A DNA stretch of 64,000 nucleotides from Fasciola hepatica (GCA_948099385.1 CANUEZ040000168.1:11194001-11258000), one strand, 5' to 3'. Positions 10,620-22,865 are shown, numbered from the stretch's first letter. Notes: generated by a model not told the origin, from the letters alone. Numbers and translations: made by a program.

Positions 10620-12250
10620 GAAGTTGAATTTGATAATCTTTTCGCTCAGCTCACAGACTTGAATTCGTCGCCTGCATCAGTTATAGCACCTTAAGCCCAT
10701 TCTCGCTAATCCTTGCTACCAATGCCAGAACAGCAGAGCATCAACAAAGAGCCTGCTGACGACGAAGCATTTATACGATTTACAGACTAATGAAGAGCCC
10801 ATTGTGCAAAGACCCGATAAAGGCGCAAGAACTGTAATCTACGATAAATTTACCTCTTAGGAAAGCTTGAAAGAAATAGTGCTGAAATTCTTCAGAACCT
10901 CCATTGTGAAAGATAAAACGATCCAGATAGAAAAGTCAATTTCCTAGAGATTAGGATCGCTGAGATACGAAGGGACGATAGATACAAATACGTCAGGACG
11001 GATAGGTTCAACCTGGGCAATAATTCACAGACTATACGGGATACCGAAAATTCACAAAGATGATGTGCCCTTAATATCTGTTTTAGATATATGCAACTCG
11101 CTCTACCATGACGTAGCCAAGTTGATAACCGGTCCATTGGAACCGATGAGAATCTTAGCCTCAAAACACTGTTTTAAGAAAAAAGTTCGGTTTTGTGGGA
11201 ACTGTTCGCAATCTACATCTGTAGATTAAAAAGTGTTCTCATCCGATCTCGCTTCACTGTTCACAAGCGTACCGATCAATCTGTGTGACTACGTCTGAGG
11301 GGAAAAAATTGATTTGAGTCTTCGGGTGGTCTTGTTGAAACAGCTTTTTGTGGGTACTTTTGGTTCGTACTCAGTGAGGAAATCTATCGTCAGAAAGATG
11401 AGGCAGAAATGGGGTCACCCTTGGGACCGCTACTCACCTAGGCTTTAGTGGCGCACCTTGAGAATGATCATTTTCAGTCGTCACTCAGACGATGTGTGCA
11501 TTATAAACTCTACGTTGATGATAAAACATGCGTGACCGATGAAATCATCGACATGAGATTTCTATCAAACAAGTTAAACGCAGCCCACCACAATGTTCGT
11601 TTTACGATGCAAAATGAAGCAAATAACAAAGTAGTCCTTTTGGATATTTTCTAAAGCCGTCAGTATGATGGTGCCGCCAAACCATCAGCGCACAGGAATG
11701 CGACGAGTAACTTTCAGTACATTCATAATACATGTAGTATGGAACCATATTTGCAAGACAGGACTAAATTTCCCCGGAAGTACACTATTGACATCGCGGA
11801 TGTTACCGCTCACCACGTATGCGCAACTGGTATTCTTCCGCACGGTTGTTTCCATAATTGAACACTCCGCAGATAGTTTGTGGCTGCAATCTCAACCGAA
11901 TAATAAGGGGTGTGCATGAACAAAAAGCCCCTTTTTAAAATCGATCGGTAAATCTTCCAGAAGGGACGAGGTCTGAAGCTTTCATATGACCTGTCAGACG
12001 TCCGGTCGAGTTCGCAACCTATTGAATTATGAGAATCTGATTAAACTTGTCTCCCCATCTGGTAGACAGATCATATTCGAGGGAGCCAAATTTACCGGAA
12101 AATGGTATAGTTGGTCCTCCAAGCGACGGTACTCTGTTTTATTCTCCTCTCAGTCTGAAATGTGATTAATGAAGATTGTTCTAGTAGCGGAAACTGGAAT
12201 TCGGCCGGTTTCGAGTGCAACCGGAATTATTGGTCACAACGAACATCAAG
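10620..12250 (+). mobile_element. Penelope-like element, degraded, plus strand
   Basis: Across several frames the translated sequence carries the landmarks of a Penelope-like reverse transcriptase. In order these are RPDKGARTVIYDK (about 10812-10850), LYGIPKIHKDDVPL (about 11033-11075), a block like SDLASLFTSVPINL (about 11240-11280), the catalytic YVDD (11511-11522), and the segment ending NEANNKVVLLDIF (to 11654) that matches the usual FT.E.E....L.FLD block. The reading needs several frameshifts and contains stops. The GIY-YIG endonuclease expected after the RT is not clearly visible, although plus-strand frames to about 11919 stay open. This is an old, inactive copy. Confidence 0.75.
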
Positions 12251-12259
12251 TAATGACCG

Positions 12260-12930
12260 AAAATAGTAGGAAACAAAAAGGGAGGATACCACAGTAAAAC
12301 CGAGGTAATAAACAATGCACTCAGTTTAAAAAATGGAGATTGTCACTGATGTATGACAACAGCTTTTGCAAACCTCAATATTCTAACTTTCGTTGTTGCT
12401 TATTGTACTCTGCGGTGCCCGGTCTAATCAGTCACTCTCAGGTATACGTGCACATCACGGGACAACCGTTCGATCTGCCAGTACACACATCGTATTCACT
12501 CTAATTATGCTTTAGTCCGGACTGAGTTGACCAAAGAGATGGCCTTGCTCGTTCCAAGCCGCTTCGCTTACGCTTGCGTTTGTATGTAACTCTGACCGAC
12601 TTTTACTGTGTCCACGATGTGAGCGTGCTGCTTTGCGAGTAAGTCCTTTAACCGATGACTTTCTGTTGTTCAGAAACAACAGATTGGCGTCGCGTGACCA
12701 TAACCACAAAATGACGCATTTATTGCATGATGTTTTTCATTTTTAGAATGATCCTGCTGCTAAGCCTCCCAGTAAGATGTAGAGTTCGTGGAAACCTACT
12801 TTCCTGGACTACGCTGTACTTCGTCCAATTGTAAATCTCGTGGAGAAAAACCACTGATGAGGCCAGTGTTCATTTACTGCTTTTATACATTGGGACCGAA
12901 GATAGGCATTTATTTGATGCCTAGAACCTG
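12260..12930. other. No supported feature
   Basis: Only short motif-free frames. Nothing recognised. Confidence 0.35.
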
Positions 12931-12949
12931 CGAGATAAATCTTAAAAAG

Positions 12950-13460
12950 ACGTTTTCGATGAGCTGGTCAAACATTGGGGTCTACGTGTAAACACGTACT
13001 TAGCTGATTACAAGTTTTTCCAACTACACAAGTCACCTGGTAAGTCGATGGGTGACTTCATTTCTCGCGTACCACGTGCTCCGCACTCATGTGAGAACAA
13101 CGCCATACCCGCTAAAATACTCTAAGTGTTTTAGACTCAGCAACTGATCATCGGCACTTAGGGATATCACATTCTAGAAGCTCTCCGAATCGAAGATGCT
13201 GGTTAGCTAGCTCGGGACCGTGAGTGCGATATCGCCAGGGCGAAGAGTGCGGTGCGAGATCATAAACAACCAAGATAAGAGATAGCGCCTCTAAAAAGTT
13301 CAACGGACTCGAAGGAATGACGTAAATCGACACAATATTTCCCATAGGGCAGTCTAAAACACTGAATGGATTCGAAGAGTTGTCCAGAACTTACAGCTGT
13401 GTGCCGCATCTGCAATAAGTCAGGTCATTTTTCTCGAGTTTGTCGATCCCGTGTTGTTCC
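12950..13460 (+). mobile_element. Ty3/gypsy-like gag fragment with zinc knuckle
   Basis: From about 12958 the plus strand encodes DELVKHWG, ADYKFFQLHKSPGKSMGDF and a region around HSCENNAIPAKIL, matching the capsid pattern of Ty3/gypsy Gag (a helix with Y.F......PGES..DF, then C near an aliphatic run). After frameshifts, 13366 onward gives CRICNKSGHFSRVC, a CCHC zinc knuckle (C-x2-C-x4-H-x4-C) at 13408-13449, which binds nucleic acid in retroelement Gag proteins. No protease, RT or integrase follows, so this is an isolated gag remnant. The zinc-knuckle frame stays open to 13641. Confidence 0.6.
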
Positions 13461-13641
13461 TGACATAGACCGTTCCCCAAACATGTCGAAAGTTACTCTG
13501 CATGAATCTGACGTCATTTGCAGCATTAATTCCCGTTGTATCGAGAATGTTTCCATATTTTGCGGACTAAAGCTACCCTATATGGACGCTGGTATTGTAT
13601 ATTTCATAGTTAACAAGAACAGTATATGCTTAGGAATGTAA

Positions 13642-14045
13642 TTTGACTTGGTTCCACCCATAACCACTGTGTCATGACTTTTATTCGAAACATCTTTGTT
13701 GCTTACCAGTTCAGCAGTCTCGGTATAATTTTAGTAGTTATTCACGTAAACATGTACCCATTATAGGGTTTTTTAGTAGCTAGATAGCTTCTTCAAAGAA
13801 CTTTTCAGACGAATGTGTCTCGTCATAAAAAAGAGCCTCTTTGTGAAAGGAAAGCTATGTCTGGTTTGAAAGTGCCCCCTGTATAGAAAAAATTGGTGTT
13901 TCTGCACTAGAAATTCAGAACCTGCAACCGTTGTTTCACAAATGGAGCCTGTAGACTGTTAAGAATGAGTGTAACTTCCTAAATCCAAATGAAAAATGAA
14001 TGGAAACCTCCGAATCTGTGCTAACCTTCGAATGTTGAATATAAA
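13642..14045. other. No supported feature
   Basis: AT-rich sequence, nothing recognised. Confidence 0.35.
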
Positions 14046-14205
14046 ATGGTGGTCGAAAAGATTCCGCTGAGGTTCGGATCCCCGCCATCAATGGTTACTT
14101 TGGTGGCAAACAGTAATCCATTGTCGTCCGGCTCACTATCGCATCTGACATAATGGGACCTTATGTGGTTATCCACTGCAAGTCTCAGGGTCGGATTGTC
14201 AAACG
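14046..14205 (+). repeat. tRNA-derived SINE copy (truncated head)
   Basis: Matches the SINE at 18060: a head GGTGGTCGA with the middle of the tRNA-like part shortened, GGTTCGGATCCCC as box B, then AACAGTAATCCATTGT, GACCTTATGTGGTTATCCACT and AAGTCTCAGGGTC in the body. Box A and box B are closer together than in the 18 kb copy, so part of the head is deleted. Confidence 0.65.
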
Positions 14206-15640
14206 TTCACATCAAACCCGCTAAGTGTATGACCTTCACCCTTGACATACTGTGGCTTTAACCGATCACATGCAGTCACAAACACATGACTCTGAGTCCC
14301 ATAAAACTGCTGTAATGAGTCATTTCATCTCATATTGTAGTTATTTTTCTTGCTGATTTTGTATGTACGCGACCGATGAGAGTGTGTAACGGCCTGGGGA
14401 CGACTGAGCTTGAATGTATAAATTCATGACCAAAGATTTTCGTAGACAAACATAACCAATTAGCACTTGGCTCTAGGCAGCTTGTATGTTGTTCGATGCC
14501 ACAGAGCTGTGCGTTGTTTGTCTGCTTGCAGTAAGGACAGCTGGTTTCCACCAATTGAAAAACACATCTTTGACTGCTCTGCTTGCGGATTGTTGAACGT
14601 TTAGCTCCCTTAGCTAGTATCGCCCCTAAACGCAAACGTGAACGACATTGTTTCAATACAAAACGTCCTTCACCTATTCCACCGACTTTTGGCACGCGTC
14701 GGAACTTTCGGATTGTTGCCCGTTCCATAGGTCATTCTCGGGATCTAGTTAGTATCTGGTATCCGGAGTACTGAAAGGAATTGCTCTCGCAGTTTGTCTC
14801 TTGGATCTAAGAATATTTGTCGTTAGCCCACTGTCATGACTTTTCCTAATGAGAGCGTTTCTCAACTCAGTCATCTGAAGACCACTTTGAAGCTTACTTT
14901 TATTTCAGCGTACAAGAGAAAATGATCTCTCACTTAGTTCTGGCTTTCAAGCAGTTAAATCCCAGTTCAGGCGTATCGTGGCCTTGTGTTGGAGTTCACT
15001 ACGCAAAGCAGTTTGCACCAGGTTTGCTGTGTGATGTTATACTTGAGATGATCCCAGAAATATCCCTATTCTGTTTTAAAACACTGACTTTGTTTTTGTT
15101 CACGTCAAAAATCATCGGGTCTACGATATGAAGACAGTTCATGCTCCCGAGTGAATTGCAAGCTTTTTTAGATAGCCTGAGTAACACTCTATTATTATAT
15201 TATCGTTGGTGATGATTCAGATCCTTGTCATCAAGATATTTTTAATTCCCAGACAACCATCGTCTTTAAAGTGCAGAATGCCGCCGTAGGAATGGGTCTT
15301 CCCAACAGTAAATATCCGACAAAAGGAACAAAGTTGAAAAATAGAATTTTCATCAACTGTTCGTTTACAAGTTTATGGTTGGTCGGTTATCACCTAATGT
15401 GTCGTCGCGTTTAGCTTTCATCAATCACAAGCACATGTCCTCGAAATTGTGAGGCTAGGGGCAAACGCGTTGTCTATAGACGCCCTGGTTCGGTAGGCAG
15501 ACAGCACGTCGTTGGTTGTACAGAAACGAAGGCAACAGTGGAGCCTTTCAAGCGGATCAACGAACCAATCAGGAACGGAACCAGTCAATCCGGGTGCAAC
15601 TAGACGAACTTTTGAGAAAAGCCAGTCATGAATAGCAACC
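14206..15640. other. No supported gene
   Basis: A minus-strand frame (14728-14330, 132 codons) and an overlapping plus frame (14583-14774) are open, but neither has a motif I recognise. The region could contain the missing downstream end of the Penelope-like element at 15.7-17.2 kb; I see no clear GIY-YIG signature in it. Confidence 0.35.
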
Positions 15641-15654
15641 GGACCGATAAGCTT

Positions 15655-17190
15655 TCATGCAAAGATTCGGTTATGATCACCAAATATCTTACACAAACGG
15701 TCTTTTTCGTACCAATGGACTGAGGTGGTTCGAAGGCAGAAGGGTTTTCTTACTAGAACTAGTGGACGATTGATAATAGGGGTGGCACACTTCCTTCTGT
15801 CCAGGTTTGAGTTTGCGATGTGTACAAGTAAATGGGTCTGGTTTCTTGTCTGACTATGAAAACGAATAAATGAGTCCAGAGACAAACTATCACGTAATGT
15901 GGCATATATAATTACCTCATTGTTTGATAGAGTATCTTCCGTACAGACTTGTCTTGCCCTGAAGAATAAGGTTCGGACACAAGTTCACTTGTGTTTTATT
16001 GGTGAGAAGCTGTTGATATGGAGGTACTGTCCAGACCAAGTCTTCTTACGGAAGATGAATCGCTAAATAGATCCGTCCCCTCTTAAAGTAAATAAAACAT
16101 CGAGGAAGGGTAACGACTCTTGCTGTTCGAATTCACGTGTGAACTTCAAGTACGGATGTGCTCCGTTGAATCCTTTTTGAAACTCTCCGATATCCTTTAC
16201 ATGATTCACAACAATGAATATATCATCTACGTACCTTCTGTACAGAACCGTCCTTTTTATCACCGTAACCAGTCGTACTTCGATCATTCCAATGAAAATA
16301 TCAGCCAAAGTAAGACCCAGCGGATCGCTCATTGCAACTCCATCAATTTGTTTGAAGGCTGGCCATTGAAACTGGAATCGGATGTTCTCTGTGCACCATA
16401 AAATTAGTGGCTTTGGAATACCTAGTGGCACGCGGAGGCTGATATTTTCTTGCTCGATAATGAGACATAAAAGTTCACTGCTTCGTGCAGGGGCGCATCG
16501 GTAAATAGTGAAGAACATCACTTTTTCGAACAGATTACTTCTGGAAAAAAGCCCACAAGATTGAAGCGAGTCACGTAACTTGTGAATACTGAGGCGTTTT
16601 TGTGCTGGTTGAAGAAATTCGATCAGCAACTGAGCTAATGTGTGGTAGGGCGATTCGCTCATAGATAATGTAGGATGAAATGGAACATTTGATTTATGTC
16701 TTCAGCAAACCGTATAGAACTGCTGTGCGACAACCTTCAGGTTTCAGTTTCTTCACCTACTGTTCTGTGTTAAATCCGTGCAGCACAAGGACATGTAACT
16801 TACGTGTTATTTTTTTCTCAATCGGCTTCACACTGGTTGGGGTGGGGTTTGGTTTAAACTTGCAATTATCACTCAAGATGTTCATCATTTTTTGCACGTA
16901 ATCCTTCTTCTCCATGATGACAACGCCTTGCCCTTTGTCGGGTGTGAGCACCAGCAAATTAGGTTTTTCTCATTGCTACTTGAGAGATTGCCAATGCTGG
17001 TATTCCAGGATTCCCTGTTGCTGAGTGGGAATGCCGAGAACGCCGTAGGTCGGGTTCACCAGCTTAGCCTTGAACAAGATCCGATTGTCATCGTTCAATT
17101 TTATACGTACGCGAACGATGACGGCAAAAGGAAGGAATTCTTCTCGCAGTGTTTGTCTTGTTAATTGCTTATTCAAATTCATCACGGGAT
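15655..17190 (-). mobile_element. Penelope-like element, degraded, minus strand
   Basis: Reading from 17190 downward, the pieces appear in normal Penelope-like order. PDKGQGVVIMEKKDY lies in the frame 16957-16757. The RT core follows in a 199-codon frame (16662-16063), containing DGVAMSDPLGLTLADIF, the catalytic RYVDDIF (YVDD at 16233-16222) and a block ending LPFLDV. At about 15985-15850 comes the linker with VRTLFFRARQVCTEDTLSN. The GSPLG motif has become SDPLG. Frame changes occur near 16700 and 16050. No GIY-YIG endonuclease is evident after 15655. An inactive copy; the RT core is the best preserved of the three in the window. Confidence 0.85.
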
Positions 17191-17194
17191 CTAA

Positions 17195-17675
17195 ACGTTT
17201 CAGTTCTAGGATCTATAGAAGGACGATGATGTGGTAGATAAAACACAGGCCGAGTAAACAGCGAGTTTTTACATTTTATAATTCAGCAAAATAGCCGATT
17301 TATATGACGCTGAAGGAATGTGATTCCTTGCGAATACTTTGCGGATGAGTCTTCCCAACTCTGGTGCTAATGATCAGCCTTAAACCTTGGAAACGTTCAG
17401 CGAAAACTCACTTGGTTCAGCAGGCGTGTTATTTCAGATAGTCTACCTGGCAGGCAATTTATGTTTTCGTCCGACGAATCTTTTCACTACGCGCGGTAAC
17501 AGGATTGAAATAGTGTACCTCTGAGGTGATACACGTTTTCATCATTCGATCGCACCCTACTCACTTGTAAATCCTAACTTGCGGGTATTATAGGAAGACC
17601 CCACTGTAGAGATGAGTCCACAGAATTAATCCATCCCATACCTCAGAATGAATCGGTCAACTGTCAGATTCTATG
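17195..17675. other. No supported feature
   Basis: Nothing recognised between the Penelope-like element and the SINE copy. Confidence 0.35.
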
Positions 17676-17679
17676 ACTG

Positions 17680-17894
17680 AGCGTGAGTATAGTGGGATGG
17701 GCATACCTAACGGCTTCCAAGGCCTACTACGTCATTCAGCATGACTGATAACCATAACTCGGAGAGATGGATTGGAGAATCATACAAAGCCCCAATTGGT
17801 CAAGAAAGGTAACGAGCCGGGTGACAGCGACGTTGTCCACCACCACTGTGGTCCGAGGTGAGGCGATGGACACTAACGCCACTCGGCCACCACC
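17680..17894 (-). repeat. tRNA-derived SINE copy
   Basis: On the minus strand it starts at 17894 with GGTGGTGGCCGAGTGG, in which TGGCCGAGTGG is a perfect serine/leucine-type tRNA box A. A worn T arm follows, then the shared SINE body (a worn GTGGTTCTCCA-type block and the TACTACGTC-type tail region). It lies about 165 bases from the oppositely oriented copy at 18060. Confidence 0.7.
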
Positions 17895-18059
17895 GATTCA
17901 CATGGCACTTCCATGCAATCAAAGAGGATTGCGATGATTGCCAGTGGTCTCTATCTCATCAACTTGCGCAATCCCCCACTAACTCCTGATCAGATGACGC
18001 CTCTTAAGATTCGCATACGCCATTATAACTGACATCTGGAGGGATAAGTCTGTAACAGG

Positions 18060-18295
18060 CGATGGTCGAGTGGCTTAGACCGTTTGATTTTCCACCTGAG
18101 AGTTCAGTTTCGAATCCCTGCCACTACCCGTCACTGGTGATAGACAGTAATCCACTGTGGTTTGGCTTATTACCATACCTGACCTGTTGGGATCTTATGT
18201 GGTTCTCCACTCCAAGTCTTAGGGTCAGGTAGCCGGTTATCCTTAATAATGCAATGAGCGTTTGTGGTTATGGGATACACCCCTTCCATGGCGCC
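18060..18295 (+). repeat. tRNA-derived SINE, best-preserved head
   Basis: The head reads as a serine/leucine-type tRNA: box A TGGTCGAGTGG (18064-18074), then CTTAGACCG, and box B-like GTTTCGAATCCC (18108-18119), with spacing suited to a tRNA with a variable arm. The body contains AGACAGTAATCCACTGTGG, TTATGTGGTTCTCCACTCC and AAGTCTTAGGGTCAGG; the tail contains ATGCAATGAGCG. At least five other copies lie in this window (1.4, 14.0, 17.7, 27.4 and 27.6 kb). Such elements are transcribed by RNA polymerase III and moved by a partner LINE, which cannot be named from this sequence. Confidence 0.75.
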
Positions 18296-18299
18296 CATA

Positions 18300-19600
18300 T
18301 GTGCGAAGTAGACGCAAGTATGTCCATGGCCGGTAATCGCAATCAGTTGGTATGTCCATCACTTATACCCAAATCATTTCCCTAGGAATCCATTCTCGGG
18401 TCCATAAACGCGGATTCTGTGGAAAGTTTGTACGCGGTGTGATGCCCCGAATATTGCGTAACAGTTTGACAACTGACATGAATTATTCCGGGGCTCACGG
18501 TAAGTTCGCTTTCAAGCGAACTGTAATTCACGACCTCATGGTTGGTAAGTCATAAATCTTCCTACAACTGTCTTAGACGCCATACGTTATAGGAGCATCG
18601 GTTTCACAGGCCCAGAAGTTGTGAACACGGCTGTGTGACAGTGGCTACACGACACGGCCAAGAATAACAAGCGAAAGCCAGGATTAACGGTAAGTTCATA
18701 TTGATAAACTTATTCTCTGCCAACTTAGAAACCTGAAGACGAACACAATGACGTACGGGTAAGGCAAACGAACTTGGACGACTAATGTGTACATTTCTGT
18801 AATATATAATTGTAAAAATGACTAAAACACCTTTTACGATTTTTTAATCTGTTCATTGGCGAAATGAGTTGGACGGGAATGAACTAAAGCGGGAAGGCCA
18901 TTTTTAGAATTAATAGCAAGCCAAAATCTAATTATTTATCTATTAGGATACCAATTTAGCAGTTGGTCGCGGTTGGGACCGGGGATGGATCAACCCGTCA
19001 GGCGCCTGAACATGCGAAGGGTCGCACGAGGAAATAAAACAATCTAATTTTATTGGTTGGAATGGAGTAGTCCGATTGGTTAAAGGGGTGGAAAATATCT
19101 TCTATCCCCTTCACAAGCCTTGTGCACTCCCTTCGCGGCGATTGGTTCCCGAAAAAGAGGACAAGATTAGGGTCTGACATTCGACATTGACCTTAAATTT
19201 TTCCATTTCTTACAATGGTAAAGAGGCGGTCAAAATTAGGGTCATGACTTTTTTCGTGCTGGCTAAGATGTGCAAGCATGTAATCAAAACACAAAAATGA
19301 CGTCGAAGACACTAATGGCGGTCACAACTGACATCCAACGTCAAGTTCAAATAGGAAAGGTCTTTTAGAAAACATACCAGTTCCTAGGCAAACGAAAATT
19401 CGCGCTTACTCACTGCGCATAAACCCAACTGGGCTTGCATTGATCTTGAGCAGAGCTGCATGCTACCGGATGCGTCCCCAGGTCACGGATAGGAGCACGG
19501 CCACCAAATAGGTGGTTCATCGTGAATTAAGCTAGCTTAGGCTCACTGAATAAGCGGCCGCGGACGGGCAGTAGCAGTGCCTGAGGACGCGGTGGGTCTT
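18300..19600. other. No supported gene; clustered ATTGG motifs
   Basis: No gene recognised. Around 19013-19145 there are three ATTGG (inverted CCAAT) motifs, a near-palindrome AAGGGGTGGAAAA..TATCCCCTT (19082-19110) and weakly matching inverted ends (GCGAAGGG near 19016 and CCCTTCGC near 19131). This could be a small foldback element or part of a retroelement promoter. Confidence 0.3.
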
Positions 19601-19609
19601 CGTTTGACT

Positions 19610-19924
19610 AGCGTTTTCCTTTCTCAAGCGAGTATTGGGTAATAATTTGGAGAACGTTCTGTCACGGCGTATCCAGATTAGTAGACTTCGTTGGTTGGGG
19701 CACATGTTGCGTATGGCAAACACACGTCCACCGTACCGTGTCCTATTCTCCATTCCTCCTCAGGAGTGGAAAAAACCACATGGAGGTCAATAGATAACGT
19801 GACAGTGAGGAATGAGAAAATGTACAGCAAACTTAGGAAAAGTAGGTGCTTTACATCTTCGTGGTTGGGGTCCAAAAGATCCGTCTACCAGTTGGCTGGA
19901 GACACGGAAGGATATGGCAGCGAA
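19610..19924 (+). mobile_element. RTE-like LINE 3' end (family A)
   Basis: The translated sequence carries LRWLGHMLRMANTRPPYR and ends at KKPHGGQ, the C-terminal block typical of RTE-like LINE proteins. A 3' untranslated part follows to about 19924. The same end, nearly identical, occurs on the minus strand at 29190-28970, and similarity stops in both at GGCAGCGAA, which fixes the 3' terminus of this family. The next base belongs to a different LINE (family B), so the two are abutted. Confidence 0.7.
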
Positions 19925-22440
19925 TTACAAAATCTAATCAGTCGTGCTTCAAGCAGTGATATACTCTTCATCGCCGGTGACTGGAACGCAAGAATGGGCT
20001 TCTCGGATGAGTCCACTTGCCATTTCCTAGGAAAGTTCGGACTTGGACAACACTGCGAGAATGCAAACCGCCTAGTAGATCTGGCCGATGCTAACAGGTT
20101 AGTCATCTACAACACTCGCTCCCAACACCATAGGAAACATTCGTTAGCTTGGTATTCAAACGATGGCTGCACAGCGCATAAAATAGATCATATTCTGGTG
20201 CGATCCCGTAGGGCTTCTTCATTAGGGGACTGCCGAGCATACTGCGGCGCAGTAACGGGAAACACGAATGGTACGGACCATGTCCTTTTACGTACGCGCT
20301 TCAAAATCCATCTGTCTGCGCGCCTCAAAGTCTCACCACCAAGCCACAGCCCTGGAAATACCAGAAACGCGCAACGCCCTCTCAAACGTTATCGCAGCCC
20401 AGCTGGCTACCGTAATTAGCGTGTAAGCGGATGGGGCTTCCGTGGGAGAAGATCAAGGAGGTTGCTTGGACAGAGCTAGGGGGAACTGGAAAACGTCTAA
20501 AAGACTGGATCTCGACGATCACCTTGCAACTATCAGCCAAGGCACAGGAAGCCCGAGCAGTGGGAAGCACTGAACGTCGAAGACTACTGTGAGAGGCCTC
20601 GCGCTCGGCTGGTGCCGATCGTGAGAGGTACTGGATAGAGATGACAGAGAAGATGGAGACCGCTTCCGGTACCGGTGACTTTGGCAGATTATTTCGACTC
20701 ATTCGCAGTCCTTCGAATGGGCGATGCAAGCCTGAATCCGTCTTACGTGATGCAGTAGGCCAGATAATCCTCGAACAGAGGAGAAAAATCGAACGTTGGG
20801 TACAGCATTTTGACCGGCTTCCCAACCAACCTTCCGATCACACAGCGGACCTTCCACCTTCCCCGAGTGTAGATGCGTACGACGTCAACTGCGAGCCCCC
20901 AAGCATGACTGAAATCGCCAGGGTCGTCAACCAACTGGAAAACAGCAAATCTGCTGGAGAGGATAGCATACCACCAGAAGTGTATGAGACCTGTTTTGCC
21001 ATCACTGATAGACAGGCTCCACGTGCTGCTCCGATCTATATGAGAAGTTGACATTTCCAACGGACTGGGGTGCCTCTATTTTGTTACCCATTCCCAAGAA
21101 AGGAGACAAGACAGTGTGCGAGAACTACCAGGGGATCAGTTCAATTGACGTCGCTGCAAAGATTTTCTGTGTACTGCTACTCAATCGCTTCGCAGTTGTG
21201 AGAGACTCTCGCACTCGGCCGAACCAAGGAGGTTTCCGCCGTGGCAGAGGCTGTGTGAACCAAATCTTCACATTGCGTCGAGTGTTGGAACACCGCTACG
21301 AGTTCCAGCAGCCAACAGTAGCCTGTTTCATCGATTTCCGAGCTGCCTTTGACTCGGTTAATCGTGAATGCCTCGACTAGTGCACGTGTCCGAATGTATG
21401 ATGGGGAATCTTCGGTGTTCGAAATCAAATCCGGAGTTAAACAAGGATGCCCTCTTTCACCAGCGTTGTTCAACTATGCAGTCGACTGGACAATGAGCAA
21501 AGCCTTGGCTGATTACCCCGATGTCCAATTGAGTCCAACGGTGCATTTCTTGGACCTGGAATTTTCGGATGAATTTGTCGTGTTAGGGGATTCCCCCGCC
21601 ACAATTCAGCCAGTTCTGGACCGACTCCATTACCTCTCGAAGTCAATGCAGCGAAAACAAAGGTTTTGTCGACTTTTCCTGGGTCGTCAGTTCAACAGTT
21701 GTCCACCAATAGTCAGGCGATCGAGTAAGTACCACCGTTCAAATATGTGGGGTCAAATTTACTTCAGAATGGCCAAGTGAAGGACGAAGTACTTTCAACA
21801 ATTGACAATACACGGAATGCGTTTTTTCAGCTTCGGCGTGTGCTATGGTGTCGGAGCGAAATCAGCCTTCGCGTCTTCTGTGCCGCTATCTGACCCGTGC
21901 TCACATACGCGTGTGAAGCCTGGCCACTACAAGCTGAAGATACCAGGAGGCTGGAGGTGTTCGACCACTGGTGTCTACACCGAATTCTTCGTACAAACTA
22001 GCAAGAAATGCTGTGAAACGACAAAATATGGGGGCGATGATGCTACATTGACCAACTCTCTATCCTTCTTCAACGCCGCCACTTGCAGTGGTCTGGTCAC
22101 ATACTCCGGTGACCCGACACAGAAATGCCCATAAAAACACTGACCCGCGCCATGTACGGGATGGCACTGTTGCCTTGGTAGTCAACTGAAAACATGGTTG
22201 AGCACCGTCGACACAGACGTGGAGCGCCTCGGACAACACACAATCTACGACCTGCGATACTGGAAGGAAAACTGGGTGACGATTTGCGTTGAGCTCGGAA
22301 CCAACCGCCACGCACGGTCGGCGATGATCCGCGGTATCCATGGAGTCGACTTATCCTCTGGCAGATGGCCGTGCGAAAGTGAAAGTAAAGCGCATAACGG
22401 ACTCTTCGGAAGCAGTGATGAGTGAGTTGAGTTCAAAAAC
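19925..22440 (+). mobile_element. RTE-like LINE (family B), 5'-truncated and dead
   Basis: The piece begins inside the APE-type endonuclease (SSDILFIAGDWNARMG, then KIDHILV and GTDHVLL, the catalytic GD.N, D and DH motifs). A linker follows (20641-21051), then RT blocks: ILLPIPKKGD, ENYQGISS, NQGGFRRGRGC and FIDFRAAFDS (frame 21048-21380), then GVKQGCPLSPALFNYAVDW (frame 21349-21780). About 28 residues expected between these blocks are missing. The catalytic YADD is replaced by FSDE (21562-21573), which alone would abolish polymerase activity. The C-terminal block resembles LQWSGHILRR (about 22080). Several stops and frameshifts separate the pieces. Confidence 0.85.
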
Positions 22441-22444
22441 CCGG

Positions 22445-22865
22445 ACGACAATAAAGAAAATTATCATGATTTGTGAGCTTCCTTTTGGTAGTCAAAACTG
22501 CAGTATTCGATTCGCGTTCTTTAGGAGCTTCTGGTCTGTTATATCAGAATTTGGTGTCTGCTCTCGCTGGCGAAATGATTGTCGATCCGCTTTACGGATT
22601 CAATCCCCATCCCAGTACACCTTCAAGAGTTTTCGGAACATGGAAAAGTCAGCGCCCGTTAGGCCTTGGATTGTAGAGCTCTAGCGGACTGTTATTCAAT
22701 GAAGTGCGATGCGTTCGCCGAGAAATCTCCATGTATTCTACCTCTGTACGAAAAATCCCACAGAACACATTGAGAACAAAACGGCGTGGCGAACAAGCTT
22801 GTTTTCAGTTACTCGTACTCACACCAATACGCAACATTAAATATGACTCGAAACAACGGAGGGGA
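22445..22865. other. No clear feature; possibly the end of the Penelope-like element
   Basis: No gene recognised. On the minus strand this follows directly after the GIY-YIG part of the Penelope-like element and may be its 3' flank. Confidence 0.35.

Noticed and set aside
14330..14774. Overlapping open frames on both strands, Arg/Lys-rich
   Set aside because: I could not match either to a host gene or element; no splice-consistent neighbours.
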